Assembly: GCA_014379405.1 (NCBI GenBank)
Contig: JACMLU010000015.1
Coordinates: 1-64,000, forward strand
Origin: Flavobacterium sp.
GTDB lineage: Bacteria; Bacteroidota; Bacteroidia; Flavobacteriales; Flavobacteriaceae
Length of the DNA: 64,000 nt
Direction: 5' to 3'
The notes under the pieces were generated by a model that saw only the letters and a program-made list of their open reading frames with translations, ran no database searches and was not told the origin of the DNA. The translations under genes and the position numbers were made by a program. This document shows, one piece after another, positions 19,033 to 28,109 of this stretch (position 1 is its first letter; each line of letters starts with the position of its first letter).

Positions 19033-20108
19033 AAGTAATTCATTTTATTGCCGGTATAGATAAAACCGAAGGAGGGACCACAGAGTATATGCGGTTATTA
19101 AGTACTGAGTTAAAAAAGCATACAGAACTTATTATTGTTACTGGAATTTCAGAACATCCGATAGATATTCGTGGCGTAAATATCAAATTTTTTAAAACAA
19201 ATGTTTTACGATGGTTTTCCTTGATAAAAGAATTTTCTGTTTTTTTAGAAAAAGAAAAGCCCAACCTTGTTCATATTAACGGGATTTGGAGTCCTCAAAA
19301 CTGGGGTTTTCAAAAAGCGGCTCAAAAACTAGGAATTAAAGTGATTGTTTCTCCTCACGGTATGCTGGAACCTTGGATTATGGCACACAATCCATTGAAA
19401 AAAAAAATTGCCCTTTTTTTATACCAAAAAAAAGCCATACAACGGTCTGCACATATTCATGCCACTGCCCAAATGGAAGCCGCAAATATTCAAGCTTTAG
19501 GTTTTAATAATCCCATTTGCATTATTCCAAATGGCATTGATTTGAATGACGTAAAAGGAATTAAAGAGTTTTATGGTACCCGAAAAATGGTGTTTTTGTC
19601 TCGTATTCATCCTAAAAAAGGCATTGAATTATTATTAGAAGCTTGGCGTAACACCAATACCAATGGCTGGATACTTGAAATTGCAGGCAATGGTGATGAA
19701 AATTATATTGTAACCTTAAATGAGAGTGCCCAGGATTTGAAAGATGTTCATTTTGTAGGTGCAAAATATGGTGAAGCCAAATGGAATTTTTTGCGATCAG
19801 CAGATGTTATGGTGTTGCCCACCCATAGTGAGAATTTTGGTATTGTAGTGGCCGAAGCTCTAGCAGTAGGAGTTCCAGTAATAACAACACAAGGCACACC
19901 TTGGGAAGATTTAGAAATACATCAATGTGGTTGGTGGATTAACTTATCTGTTTCAAATTTAGAAAAAATCATTACAAAAGTCACCCATACATCTGTAAAT
20001 GAATTGGAAACGATGGGGAGGAAAGGAAGACAACTGGTTACGGAAAAGTATGAGGTAAAAGCGGTGACCCATAAAATAATCGATTTATATCAAAAAGTTC
20101 TTAATTAA
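19029..20108 (+). CDS. Glycosyltransferase family 4
   Basis: 359 residues. HFIAGIDKTEGGTTEYMRLLS at the N-terminus, SPHGMLEPWIMAHN in the acceptor domain, and FLSRIHPKKGIELLLEAW plus PTHSENFGIVVAEALAVGVPVITT in the donor domain form a textbook retaining GT4. The SPHGM segment is frequent in WcaI/WbpX-like transferases of capsule loci. It is translationally coupled to the preceding gene and lies 13 bases before a hexapeptide acetyltransferase. Confidence 0.88.
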   Translation: MKVIHFIAGIDKTEGGTTEYMRLLSTELKKHTELIIVTGISEHPIDIRGVNIKFFKTNVLRWFSLIKEFSVFLEKEKPNLVHINGIWSPQNWGFQKAAQKLGIKVIVSPHGMLEPWIMAHNPLKKKIALFLYQKKAIQRSAHIHATAQMEAANIQALGFNNPICIIPNGIDLNDVKGIKEFYGTRKMVFLSRIHPKKGIELLLEAWRNTNTNGWILEIAGNGDENYIVTLNESAQDLKDVHFVGAKYGEAKWNFLRSADVMVLPTHSENFGIVVAEALAVGVPVITTQGTPWEDLEIHQCGWWINLSVSNLEKIITKVTHTSVNELETMGRKGRQLVTEKYEVKAVTHKIIDLYQKVLN

Positions 20109-20121
20109 AACACACGACACA

Positions 20122-20661
20122 TTGGATTTAGCTACCTACAGTCATTCCTTTAGTTTAAAAAACAAAATTTCGAGACTGGTATGGAATACAGTTTGGTTAA
20201 TTTTATTTCGTCCATTTGCCACCCGATTATTTAAAAAATGGAGGGTTTTGGTGCTAAAATGTTTTGGTGCAAAAATAGAATGGTCTTCGCATATCTATGC
20301 ATCCGTAAAAATATGGGCTCCTTGGAATTTGGAAATGGGTGCTAATTCTAGTTTAGGTCCTAAAGTAGATTGCTATAATCAAGGGAAAATAAGCATAGGC
20401 ACCAATACGGTAATTTCTCAAAAAACCTATTTGTGTGCTTCCAGTCATGATTATACCAAAAAAGATTTTCCTCTGGTGCTAAAACCAATTCAAATTGGTG
20501 ATGGGGTTTGGATTGCTGCGGATGCTTTTATTGGACCTAATGTATGTATTGGAAATTCTGCTGTCATTGCTGCACGTGCTGTAGTTATCAAAGACGTAGA
20601 GGAAAATACCATAGTAGGAGGGAATCCTGCCAAAATCATAAAATCTAGAAAGCATGATTAA
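20122..20661 (+). CDS. WcaF-like putative colanic-acid-type acetyltransferase
   Basis: 179 residues from a TTG start at 20122; the first internal methionine is near residue 73 and would remove conserved sequence. It has the WcaF features: an N-terminal helical part (NTVWLILFRPFATRLFKKWR), left-handed beta-helix repeats, the ASSHDYTKKDFPL active-site region with its histidine, and the ending VVGGNPAKIIKSRK. It would O-acetylate a sugar of the repeat unit. Its last eight bases overlap the next gene. A second copy of the codons for its C-terminal tail lies at 21681-21725, past the acyltransferase gene, which shows that the local order was rearranged. Confidence 0.85.
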   Translation: MDLATYSHSFSLKNKISRLVWNTVWLILFRPFATRLFKKWRVLVLKCFGAKIEWSSHIYASVKIWAPWNLEMGANSSLGPKVDCYNQGKISIGTNTVISQKTYLCASSHDYTKKDFPLVLKPIQIGDGVWIAADAFIGPNVCIGNSAVIAARAVVIKDVEENTIVGGNPAKIIKSRKHD

Positions 20662-21676
20662 AAAATTAAATATTCTTGAAGCTGTGAGGGGCGGAGCTGC
20701 TTTATATGTTTTTTTAGGTCATTTAATCCTAGGGTCGTTTATAGCTAAATCAAATTTAATGTCCATTTTTTTTAGATTTGGACAAGAGGCTGTTATTTTA
20801 TTCTTTTTAATGAGTGGTTTTGTTATTGAACTGTCTGGGTTAAGAAAAAAAAGTTCCTTTCAAGATTTTTTTTTAAAAAGATTTTTTAGAATATATCCCC
20901 TTTTCTTTCTTGGAATTTTATTGATTTTAGTTTTTAAAATTATATATCACTTGCCTATTGAGGTAAAAACATTATTGGGTAATTTGTTGATGCTTCAAGA
21001 TGCGGAATCCTTAAAACCAGGGACAATTGTGGGTACTTATGGCAATACTGCTTTGTGGTCCCTGTCCTATGAATGGTGGTTTTATATGCTTTTTGTTCCT
21101 ATATCAAGCTTTAAAAACAAGAACACTATTGCAATTACAATTGTTGCTTTTAGTGCCATTCTATATTTTTTTTATCCTTTTCAACTCATTAGATGGTTAA
21201 TGTATTTTGGGATCTGGTGGAGTGGAGTTATGTTGGCAGATTTTATGATATTGGGAAAAATTAATTTTAAAAATATCATTACCAAGATTATAGGACCTTT
21301 GCTAGGATTACCTCTTTTATTATCAATAGTGAAAGCCACGAATTTAAAATATGTTGCAATTGGGGTATACCCGATTCTAGAAATAAGACATTTTTTTAGC
21401 GCAATTGTTTTTATAATTGTTGCTTTAATTTGGAGAAAAATAAATTGGCTAGGGTACAACTATATTAATTTTTTTGAAAAAATAGCTCCATTTTCATACG
21501 GGCTTTATGTGCTTCACCTTCCTCTAATTTTAATTTTGGAAACACTTATGCAGAATCAGGTCGAAAATAGTTTCATCAGATTTGCAATCATAAGTTTATC
21601 GGTGCTTTTCTGTAGCTATCTTTTGGAGACAAAATTTCAAAAGAAACTTAATTTTTTTTTAAGTAAAAAATCATAA
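20654..21676 (+). CDS. Acyltransferase 3 (OafA-like), probable inserted cassette
   Basis: 340 residues with about ten membrane helices. Arg12 and His23 in EAVRGGAALYVFLGH form the R-x10-H motif; FGQEAVILFFLMSGFVI and WSLSYEWWFYMLF are the other family landmarks. It would transfer an acyl group to the polysaccharide at the inner membrane. The gene overlaps the WcaF-like gene before it. It is followed within a few bases by the orphan tail of another WcaF-like gene, so it probably arrived by recombination between an acetyltransferase and the downstream glycosyltransferase. It is more AT-rich and T-tract-rich than its neighbours by eye. Confidence 0.86.
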   Translation: MIKKLNILEAVRGGAALYVFLGHLILGSFIAKSNLMSIFFRFGQEAVILFFLMSGFVIELSGLRKKSSFQDFFLKRFFRIYPLFFLGILLILVFKIIYHLPIEVKTLLGNLLMLQDAESLKPGTIVGTYGNTALWSLSYEWWFYMLFVPISSFKNKNTIAITIVAFSAILYFFYPFQLIRWLMYFGIWWSGVMLADFMILGKINFKNIITKIIGPLLGLPLLLSIVKATNLKYVAIGVYPILEIRHFFSAIVFIIVALIWRKINWLGYNYINFFEKIAPFSYGLYVLHLPLILILETLMQNQVENSFIRFAIISLSVLFCSYLLETKFQKKLNFFLSKKS

Positions 21677-21680
21677 TAAT

Positions 21681-21725
21681 GGAGGCAATCCTGCCCAAAT
21701 TATAAAATCTAGAAACTTTGAATAA
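21681..21725 (+). pseudogene. Orphan 3' end of a WcaF-like acetyltransferase gene
   Basis: Translating from 21681 gives GGNPAQIIKSRNFE and a stop, the standard C-terminal tail of WcaF-type enzymes. Over 35 bases it matches the end of the intact gene at 20122 in 32 positions. No start or body is present. Its stop codon overlaps the TTG start of the next glycosyltransferase, which is the usual coupling of these genes, so this is the ancestral junction left behind after a cassette was placed upstream. Confidence 0.85.
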
Positions 21726-22536
21726 AATTCCTATTACCGTAATCGTTTCAGTCAAAAACGAAGCGCTGAATTTACCTTTTTGTTTGGAAAAATTAGAGAG
21801 GTTTGCCCAAATAATTGTGGTGGATTCAGGCAGTACTGATGCTACAATGGACATTGCAACTGCTATGGGAGCAGAAGTAGTGCAGTTTCAATGGAATGGT
21901 AAATTTCCTAAAAAACGCAATTGGGCGCTACAAAATGCAAACCTTATCTACGAATGGATTTTGTTTTTAGATGCGGATGAATTTGTAACGGATGAATTTG
22001 TCAATGAAGTAGCCATTAAAATCCAAGATCGCAATTATAATGGTTTCACCATACAGTTTGAAAACTATTTTATGGGTAAGAAGCTGAGGTATGGATATGG
22101 GTTTTATAAGTCGGCTCTATTTAAAAAATCCAAGGGAGCTTATGAAAAAATAGACGAAGATTTGTGGAGCCATTTGGATATGGAAGTACACGAACATCCC
22201 ATTATAGAAGGTAAGGTTGGAGTGATTAATGCCAAGGTTGTACATAAAGATTTTAAAAACTTAGATCATTATATTGCCAAACACAATGCTTATTCTACTT
22301 GGGAAGCCCAAAGATATTTGCAACTTGAAAAAATTAAAAATAGTGATTTATCCTTAAATCAAAAAATTAAATACGGACTTCTTAATACGGGATTACTTCC
22401 TGTAGTCTATTTTATAGGAGCCTACTTTTTCAAATTGGGCTTTTTAGATGGAAAGGAAGGCTTTTATTTGGCACGTTTTAAGTCCCATTACTTTTTTCAA
22501 ATTCAGGCTAAAGTCGAATCTTTAAAAAACACATAA
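21718..22536 (+). CDS. Glycosyltransferase family 2 (WaaE/KdtX-like)
   Basis: 272 residues from a TTG at 21718. GT-A fold: PITVIVSVKNEALNLPFCLEKLE, then VVDSGSTDATMDIA, and WILFLDADEFVTDEF with the DAD metal-binding triad. This arrangement, with KKRNWALQ after the first motifs, is the WaaE/KdtX-like subgroup of inverting GT2 enzymes, several of which act on lipid-linked core or repeat-unit sugars. The C-terminus has a hydrophobic stretch (LLPVVYFIGAYFF) that may anchor it to the membrane. Its start lies inside the acetyltransferase remnant. Confidence 0.87.
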   Translation: MNKIPITVIVSVKNEALNLPFCLEKLERFAQIIVVDSGSTDATMDIATAMGAEVVQFQWNGKFPKKRNWALQNANLIYEWILFLDADEFVTDEFVNEVAIKIQDRNYNGFTIQFENYFMGKKLRYGYGFYKSALFKKSKGAYEKIDEDLWSHLDMEVHEHPIIEGKVGVINAKVVHKDFKNLDHYIAKHNAYSTWEAQRYLQLEKIKNSDLSLNQKIKYGLLNTGLLPVVYFIGAYFFKLGFLDGKEGFYLARFKSHYFFQIQAKVESLKNT

Positions 22537-22581
22537 AAAGGCTATATCAGAGATGGCCAATAACAAATAAATTTTACATAG

Positions 22582-23526
22582 ATGAAAAAGATATTAATAA
22601 CTGGAGGAGCTGGATTTGTTGGTTCCCATTTGTGCAAAAGATTATTGAATGAAGGTAATGAAGTGATTTGTTTGGACAATTACTTCACGGGAGCCAAAAC
22701 CAATATTATTGATTTATTGGATCATCCTTATTTTGAAATGGTCAGACACGACATTACGGAACCCTACTATGCCGAGGTTGACGAGATTTACAATCTGGCT
22801 TGTCCTGCATCGCCGGTTCATTACCAGTATAATCCAATCAAAACGATTAAAACCTCTGTTATGGGAGCTATTAATGTATTGGGATTAGCAAAACGGGTTA
22901 AAGCCAAAGTATTGCAAGCCAGTACCAGCGAAGTGTATGGAGATCCTCTTGTACATCCCCAAACCGAAAGTTATTGGGGACATGTGAATCCAATAGGTAT
23001 TCGTTCTTGTTATGATGAAGGCAAGCGTTGCGCCGAGACTTTATTTATGGATTATCACAATCAAAATAAAGTGGCCATCAAAATCATTCGGATTTTTAAT
23101 ACCTATGGACCCAATATGAATCCAGTTGATGGGAGAGTGGTTTCGAATTTTATTGTACAAGCTTTACAGGGAAAAGATATTACCATTTTTGGCGATGGTT
23201 TGCAAACGCGTTCGTTTCAATATGTAGATGATTTGGTAGAAGGAATGATTCGAATGATGGGGTCGGATCCTGCTTTTTTGGGGCCCGTGAATTTGGGAAA
23301 TCCAAATGAATTTACGATGCTCGAATTGGCTCAGGCAATTATTGAATTGACGAATTCCAAATCAAAAATCATTCATATGGAATTGCCGCAAGATGACCCC
23401 AAACAAAGACAACCCGATATTTCTCTGGCCAAGGATAAACTAGAGGGATGGGAACCCAAAATACAATTGCGAGAAGGTTTGATTACTACTATCAGCTATT
23501 TTGACAAGCTATTATTAAATCAATAA
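22582..23526 (+). CDS. uxs: UDP-glucuronate decarboxylase (UDP-xylose synthase)
   Basis: 314 residues. SDR enzyme that oxidises and decarboxylates UDP-glucuronate to UDP-xylose. GGAGFVGSH at residues 8-16, the family-specific [13 protein letters not shown] segment, STSEVYGDP and the catalytic Y-x3-K in CYDEGKR are all present, and the size is typical of bacterial UXS. It uses the product of ugd at 4226, and thus points to xylose in the exopolysaccharide. It is not ArnA: there is no formyltransferase domain. Confidence 0.95.
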   Translation: MKKILITGGAGFVGSHLCKRLLNEGNEVICLDNYFTGAKTNIIDLLDHPYFEMVRHDITEPYYAEVDEIYNLACPASPVHYQYNPIKTIKTSVMGAINVLGLAKRVKAKVLQASTSEVYGDPLVHPQTESYWGHVNPIGIRSCYDEGKRCAETLFMDYHNQNKVAIKIIRIFNTYGPNMNPVDGRVVSNFIVQALQGKDITIFGDGLQTRSFQYVDDLVEGMIRMMGSDPAFLGPVNLGNPNEFTMLELAQAIIELTNSKSKIIHMELPQDDPKQRQPDISLAKDKLEGWEPKIQLREGLITTISYFDKLLLNQ

Positions 23527-23649
23527 AAGGCTTCTTTTTTTTAAAAACACAACGATATATTGCTACTGGTTTTTCTCAATTTCTTATTGAGGAGGGAGTT
23601 TTTTACGCTCTAAAAGTTCAAGTCAGTATTAACCCTAAAAATAATTATT

Positions 23650-24396
23650 ATGAGAATTACTATAATCACGGTATGTTACAATCGAAAAGCCACGATTGGG
23701 AAAGCCATCAAAAGTGTATTGGAACAAAATTACCATAATATCGAATACATTATTATTGACGGCAATTCTACAGACGGAACCCAAGAAATTATTGAGTCCT
23801 ATGGAAATAGAATAAGTAAATATTTATCAGAACCTGATAAAGGCATGTATGATGCCATAAACAAAGGTCTCAAATTGGCAACAGGAGATGTTATTGGTCT
23901 TATGCATTCTGATGATGAGTTTTATGATAAAAATGCCATCACCAAAATTGTAGCTCGGTTTAATTATTACACCAATACAGAGGGTGTTTATGGCGATGGT
24001 ATTTATGTGTCGAATGATAAAGAAGAACGCTTGATTCGGAATCGTATTGGGGGTGTTTTCAGACTCAAAAAAGTTAGGGAGGGTTGGTTGCCTTTGCATC
24101 CTACCGTTTATTTGAAGAAATCGATAATTGATAAATATGGTTTATATAACCTTGATTTTAATATAGCCTCCGATACCGAATTTTTACTACGCTATTTGTA
24201 CAAATACAAAATCAAGATGACCTACATCAATGCCTATATCGTTAAAATGAGAATGGGAGGTATGAGCACCAATGCTAAACGCGCTTTTGAAGTTTTATAT
24301 GAAGACTATAAAATCTATAAATTTCACGGTTTAGCCGCCTTACTTGTTGTCTTTCTTAAAAAATCTATTGCTTTAAGACAGTACTTGGTTCATTAA
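23650..24396 (+). CDS. Glycosyltransferase family 2 (WcaA/WcaE-like)
   Basis: 248 residues. ITIITVCYNRKATIGKAIKSVLEQ and IIIDGNSTDGTQEII form the nucleotide-binding start of a GT2 enzyme; GLMHSDDEFYD carries the DD metal site, and GWLPLHPTVYLKK is typical of the colanic-acid-type group. Its position, beside the export genes, is where the enzyme that acts early on the lipid-linked sugar is often found, but that is inference. A 123-base gap precedes it, including a weak hairpin at 23575-23591, so it may begin a second transcript. Confidence 0.87.
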   Translation: MRITIITVCYNRKATIGKAIKSVLEQNYHNIEYIIIDGNSTDGTQEIIESYGNRISKYLSEPDKGMYDAINKGLKLATGDVIGLMHSDDEFYDKNAITKIVARFNYYTNTEGVYGDGIYVSNDKEERLIRNRIGGVFRLKKVREGWLPLHPTVYLKKSIIDKYGLYNLDFNIASDTEFLLRYLYKYKIKMTYINAYIVKMRMGGMSTNAKRAFEVLYEDYKIYKFHGLAALLVVFLKKSIALRQYLVH

Positions 24397-24502
24397 TAAT
24401 AAAGATAACTATTTCCTTTTTGTTTTTTAACAAGGGCTTTTTAATACTCAATATTCGATAGAATTAAAAAAAATTACAATTACTCACCTAAATTATATTA
24501 CC

Positions 24503-25267
24503 ATGAAAAAAATCCTCCTTCCGATAATTATGATGCTTTTATTTCTGCAGTCTTGTACTACCAAGAAACAGATGTTGTATGTACAAGATTTGGATCAGTA
24601 TTCCAATTCGACTTTGACTTATGCAACGACCAAAATACAACCAAACGACATTTTGAAAATTGAAGTTGGTGATCTCAATCCTGTGGTGGCTGCCCCTTTT
24701 AATATGAATATGGGATCTAATGCACAATCATCAGTGGAAATGATGAAATTGACAGGCTACTTGGTTAATCCTCAAGGGAATATTACCATGCCTATTTTGA
24801 ATGAAATTAATGTTGGGGGATTGACCCCTTCTAATGTGGAGACTAAAATAAAAGAGCGCCTGATAAAAGAGGGGTATTTGGTAAGTCCTACGGTTCTGGT
24901 TCGAGTCCTCAATAATAAATTTACCATTTTGGGAGAGGTGAAATCTCCAGGTGTAATTCCTTTTACCGAAGAGTCCATTAGCGTACTCGAGGCTATAGGA
25001 TTGGCAGGAGATCTTACTTATTCAGGGATTCGAAAAGATGTTTTGTTAATCAGGGAGGTTGACGGGAAGCGTATGGTCTATCATATTGACTTAACGACCG
25101 CTGCATGGATGTCGGATCCAAATTATAGAATCAGGCAAAATGATGTTATTATGGTAAATCCCAACAAACTAAAAGCAAATAGTGGAGGATTAATTAAAGA
25201 TCCAATACAGGTATTGGGTTTGGTAGCCTCGCTTTTAGCAGTGGTTTTACTGATTACTAATAAATAA
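24503..25267 (+). CDS. wza: Wza-like polysaccharide export lipoprotein
   Basis: 254 residues. Lipoprotein signal peptide with Cys18 in FLQSC; the polysaccharide-export domain spans about residues 45-130 (IQPNDILKIEV, with VNPQGNITMPILNEINVGGLT), followed by an SLBB-like domain (FTILGEVKSPGVIPF) and a C-terminal hydrophobic helix (about 236-253). That single C-terminal helix is usual in Bacteroidota homologues. It should form the outer-membrane export channel together with the Wzc-like protein 16 bases downstream. Confidence 0.92.
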   Translation: MKKILLPIIMMLLFLQSCTTKKQMLYVQDLDQYSNSTLTYATTKIQPNDILKIEVGDLNPVVAAPFNMNMGSNAQSSVEMMKLTGYLVNPQGNITMPILNEINVGGLTPSNVETKIKERLIKEGYLVSPTVLVRVLNNKFTILGEVKSPGVIPFTEESISVLEAIGLAGDLTYSGIRKDVLLIREVDGKRMVYHIDLTTAAWMSDPNYRIRQNDVIMVNPNKLKANSGGLIKDPIQVLGLVASLLAVVLLITNK

Positions 25268-25282
25268 TTTAATAAAAATAAT

Positions 25283-27613
25283 ATGGATTTTAAAAAAGAA
25301 TTTTTCAAGTATTTCCAGTATTGGCCTTGGATTATGCTGAGTTTAATTTTATCTGTGGGTGCTGCCTTTTATTATATCAAGACAGTATCACCTACATATC
25401 AAACATCGGCATTAATCAATATTGATAAAAAGCTAGAGGAAAACGCAAAAATAAACACTTTTACCAAGGAAGATTTTGAAAAAAAAGAGGTTGATTTGAA
25501 TGACGAAATAATGCTTGTCACTTCTAATGACTTTTTATCGAAAGTAGTTAACAGCTTGAAACTGAATATTAATTATTTTGAAAAGGGACACCTGCAAAAT
25601 AAAAGCATAAATGACGTTCCTTTTGTTATCAACACAACGGTATCAAATAATTTGTTGCCTGAAGTAGCCTATGATATTAAAATAGTAAAAGAAGGATTTC
25701 TTATAGTTAATCCTGAAACTGAAAAGAGCTATTTAATTCGTGGTTATGGTGATAGCGGATCTTTAGTAGAATTGCCTTTTACAATTCAACTGACTTCAAA
25801 AGCTAAGCAGAACCTTTCTAATTATCTAAGTAAAGAGTATGTTGTCACTCTTGAACCTACAGTATCAGCAATAAAAAAATTAAAATCTGAACTTAGTGTT
25901 ACTAAATCAGAAAATCATGACACCAACTTACTTTTGGCTCATGAAGGAACAAATCCGGAACGTTCCAGAAAAATTTTAGACGAACTTATTGTAATGCTGG
26001 ATAAAAGTATTGTTTTCAACAAACAAAAGTTGTTTAACAATACTGTTTCTTATTTGAACCAAAGGATTTCAGTTTTCTCAAAAGAAAAAGACTCTATAGA
26101 AAGCGTAAAAGAGAATTATTTACAAAAGAACGACATATTGGTTATGGACAAATATAGTGTCGATAAAACGAATATGAAGAATCTGAAAGAAGAAAGTTCT
26201 ATGCTCAATGAAAGACAAATTGGATTAACAAAATTTGCAATTAATGATATAAAAAGGACAAGCAGTACTTCGGCTCTGGGTACGGGTTACAACTTGGAAG
26301 CACCCACTGTTAACCAGTTAATTTTAAATTATAACGCCAGTATACTCGAGAGTGAGCTTATCTTGCAGCGAGCACAAAAGAACAATCCAACCTATCTTAA
26401 TTTGGTAGTGCAATTGAAGATGCAAAAACAGTCTATTTTGAATACTTTGGATGGCTATTTAAACTTTCTAAACCAAAACAATGCTGCAAACAGATCGGAA
26501 CAAAGTGTAGCCAATTCAGAAGCTAAAAGCATTCCAACAAAAGATAGAGTTTTAGGTAATATTAATAATAATATTAACTTGAAAGAGGTAACTTATTTGG
26601 CTTTATTGCAAAAAAGAGAAGAAGCCATCTTGAATGGTGCTGTTTTAGAATCTAATTTGAAAACTATAAATCCGTCTCAAACCAATTATTCAGCTATTTT
26701 TCCGCAGCCCAAATCCTTTATGATAGGTGCGTTTTTGTTTGGTTTGCTTTTTCCACTTGGAATCATATATCTTAATTTACAGTTGGATACCAAAATACAT
26801 AACGAGGAAGATATTCAAAAACTATATTCTCATATTCCCTTTTTAGGAATTGTTCCTAAAATAGATGATAGCGAAAAGTTAGATAATACGGCTACTTCGC
26901 GCTCTATGATAGCAGAAGCAACACGTACCTTGTTTTCGAATATGTCCTACTTACTTCCCAAAAAAAAGGAAGAAAAAGGAAATGTATTATTGTTTTGCTC
27001 TTCAATTCAGGGAGAAGGGAAATCTTTTTGTGCCTTTCATAACGCGGTAACCATTAGTAATCTTAATAAGAAAGTATTGCTTATTGGTGCTGATTTGAGA
27101 AATCCCCAATTGCATGAATATTTTAATATAGAAAAAAGCGATTTTGGACTCTCTAATTTCTTGTCTAATAAAAGTGATAATTGGAAAGAATTCTTGGTAA
27201 AAGACACCAATTTTTCTGAAAACATAGATATTCTCTTCTCCGGAGAAATCCCTCCAAACCCCACTCAATTATTGACCAATAGCAATTTTGAATTGTTGAT
27301 TGAAGAGGCTAAAGGACTTTATGATTTTATAATTATAGATTCAGCTCCTGTTCAAATGGTATCCGACACGCTCAATTTCAGTGGTTTGGCTGATGTGACA
27401 GTATTTGTTACGAGATACGATTATACCGATAAAAGTACTTTAGTTCAGGTAAATAATTTTATTAAAAAAGAGCAATTGAAAAATGTTGGTATCGTCATAA
27501 ACGGAGTAAGCAGGAAAAGTGCATATGGATATAATTATGGCACAAACTACAGTTATCAATATCAAGAAAAAAAGGTAAACAAGCCTTGGTTTAAAAGGAG
27601 TCTTAGTTCATAA
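25283..27613 (+). CDS. wzc: Wzc-like tyrosine autokinase / chain-length regulator
   Basis: 776 residues. Membrane helix at about 13-32, Wzz-type periplasmic region with long coiled coils, second helix at about 478-500, and a cytoplasmic BY-kinase domain: Walker A SSIQGEGKSF near 572-581, Walker A' LLIGADLRNPQL near 597, Walker B FIIIDSAP near 681. The C-terminus carries a tyrosine cluster with tyrosines at 748, 750, 752, 756, 758 and 760. The phosphorylation state of such tails controls Wzy-dependent polymer length and export. No matching tyrosine phosphatase gene (low-molecular-weight or PHP type) is found in the window. Confidence 0.93.
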   Translation: MDFKKEFFKYFQYWPWIMLSLILSVGAAFYYIKTVSPTYQTSALINIDKKLEENAKINTFTKEDFEKKEVDLNDEIMLVTSNDFLSKVVNSLKLNINYFEKGHLQNKSINDVPFVINTTVSNNLLPEVAYDIKIVKEGFLIVNPETEKSYLIRGYGDSGSLVELPFTIQLTSKAKQNLSNYLSKEYVVTLEPTVSAIKKLKSELSVTKSENHDTNLLLAHEGTNPERSRKILDELIVMLDKSIVFNKQKLFNNTVSYLNQRISVFSKEKDSIESVKENYLQKNDILVMDKYSVDKTNMKNLKEESSMLNERQIGLTKFAINDIKRTSSTSALGTGYNLEAPTVNQLILNYNASILESELILQRAQKNNPTYLNLVVQLKMQKQSILNTLDGYLNFLNQNNAANRSEQSVANSEAKSIPTKDRVLGNINNNINLKEVTYLALLQKREEAILNGAVLESNLKTINPSQTNYSAIFPQPKSFMIGAFLFGLLFPLGIIYLNLQLDTKIHNEEDIQKLYSHIPFLGIVPKIDDSEKLDNTATSRSMIAEATRTLFSNMSYLLPKKKEEKGNVLLFCSSIQGEGKSFCAFHNAVTISNLNKKVLLIGADLRNPQLHEYFNIEKSDFGLSNFLSNKSDNWKEFLVKDTNFSENIDILFSGEIPPNPTQLLTNSNFELLIEEAKGLYDFIIIDSAPVQMVSDTLNFSGLADVTVFVTRYDYTDKSTLVQVNNFIKKEQLKNVGIVINGVSRKSAYGYNYGTNYSYQYQEKKVNKPWFKRSLSS

Positions 27614-27680
27614 TTTTTCATTTTACAAATTTTACTCAAGCAATAATATACACTTATTTATAAAAATTAAATAGTATAAA

Positions 27681-28109
27681 ATGTCTAAAAAAATAGTTCT
27701 ATTCCTATTGTTGTTAGTTATTGCTGCCGTTTTTTATTTTTCATGGCTAACTGATCCTAGTTTGGAGAGTGAAACCTATTTGCCTAAATGGCTTAAGAAC
27801 TGGAGTAATGAAAATTACAATTTGCGTACTGCCATACCTTTTATAGTGGTAGGTTTTCTATTAGAAGTCTATACACAACACTTGAGTTCAAATAAATTTA
27901 ATCATGATAAAAATTCGAATTTTATGCAAAACTTGGGTATTGCTACAATTATCGTTTGTATAGCTGAAGGAGGACAATTTTTAATTCAAAAAAGGAATCC
28001 AGATTTAATGGATGTTTTTTTTGGAATACTAGGAAGTTTCATAGGAGGATTGGGATATTATTTACTTGATTTAGTATTGAACTTTAAAAGATTAAAAAAT
28101 GCGAAATAG
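27681..28109 (+). CDS. VanZ-like membrane protein
   Basis: 142 residues with about four membrane helices: one at the N-terminus (VLFLLLLVIAAVFYFSWL), then three (LRTAIPFIVVGFLLEVYTQ, NLGIATIIVCIAEGGQFLIQ, DVFFGILGSFIGGLGYYL). The spacing and the AEGGQ/DVFFGILGSFIGG pattern resemble the VanZ family, whose function outside glycopeptide resistance is not established. The gene lies between wzc and the initiating transferase and overlaps the latter by 11 bases, so it belongs to the export end of the locus. Confidence 0.68.
   Translation: MSKKIVLFLLLLVIAAVFYFSWLTDPSLESETYLPKWLKNWSNENYNLRTAIPFIVVGFLLEVYTQHLSSNKFNHDKNSNFMQNLGIATIIVCIAEGGQFLIQKRNPDLMDVFFGILGSFIGGLGYYLLDLVLNFKRLKNAK

Noticed and set aside
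23575..23591. Hairpin CTCAAT/ATTGAG after the UDP-xylose synthase gene
   Set aside because: Only six pairs and no T-run directly after; too weak to call a terminator.
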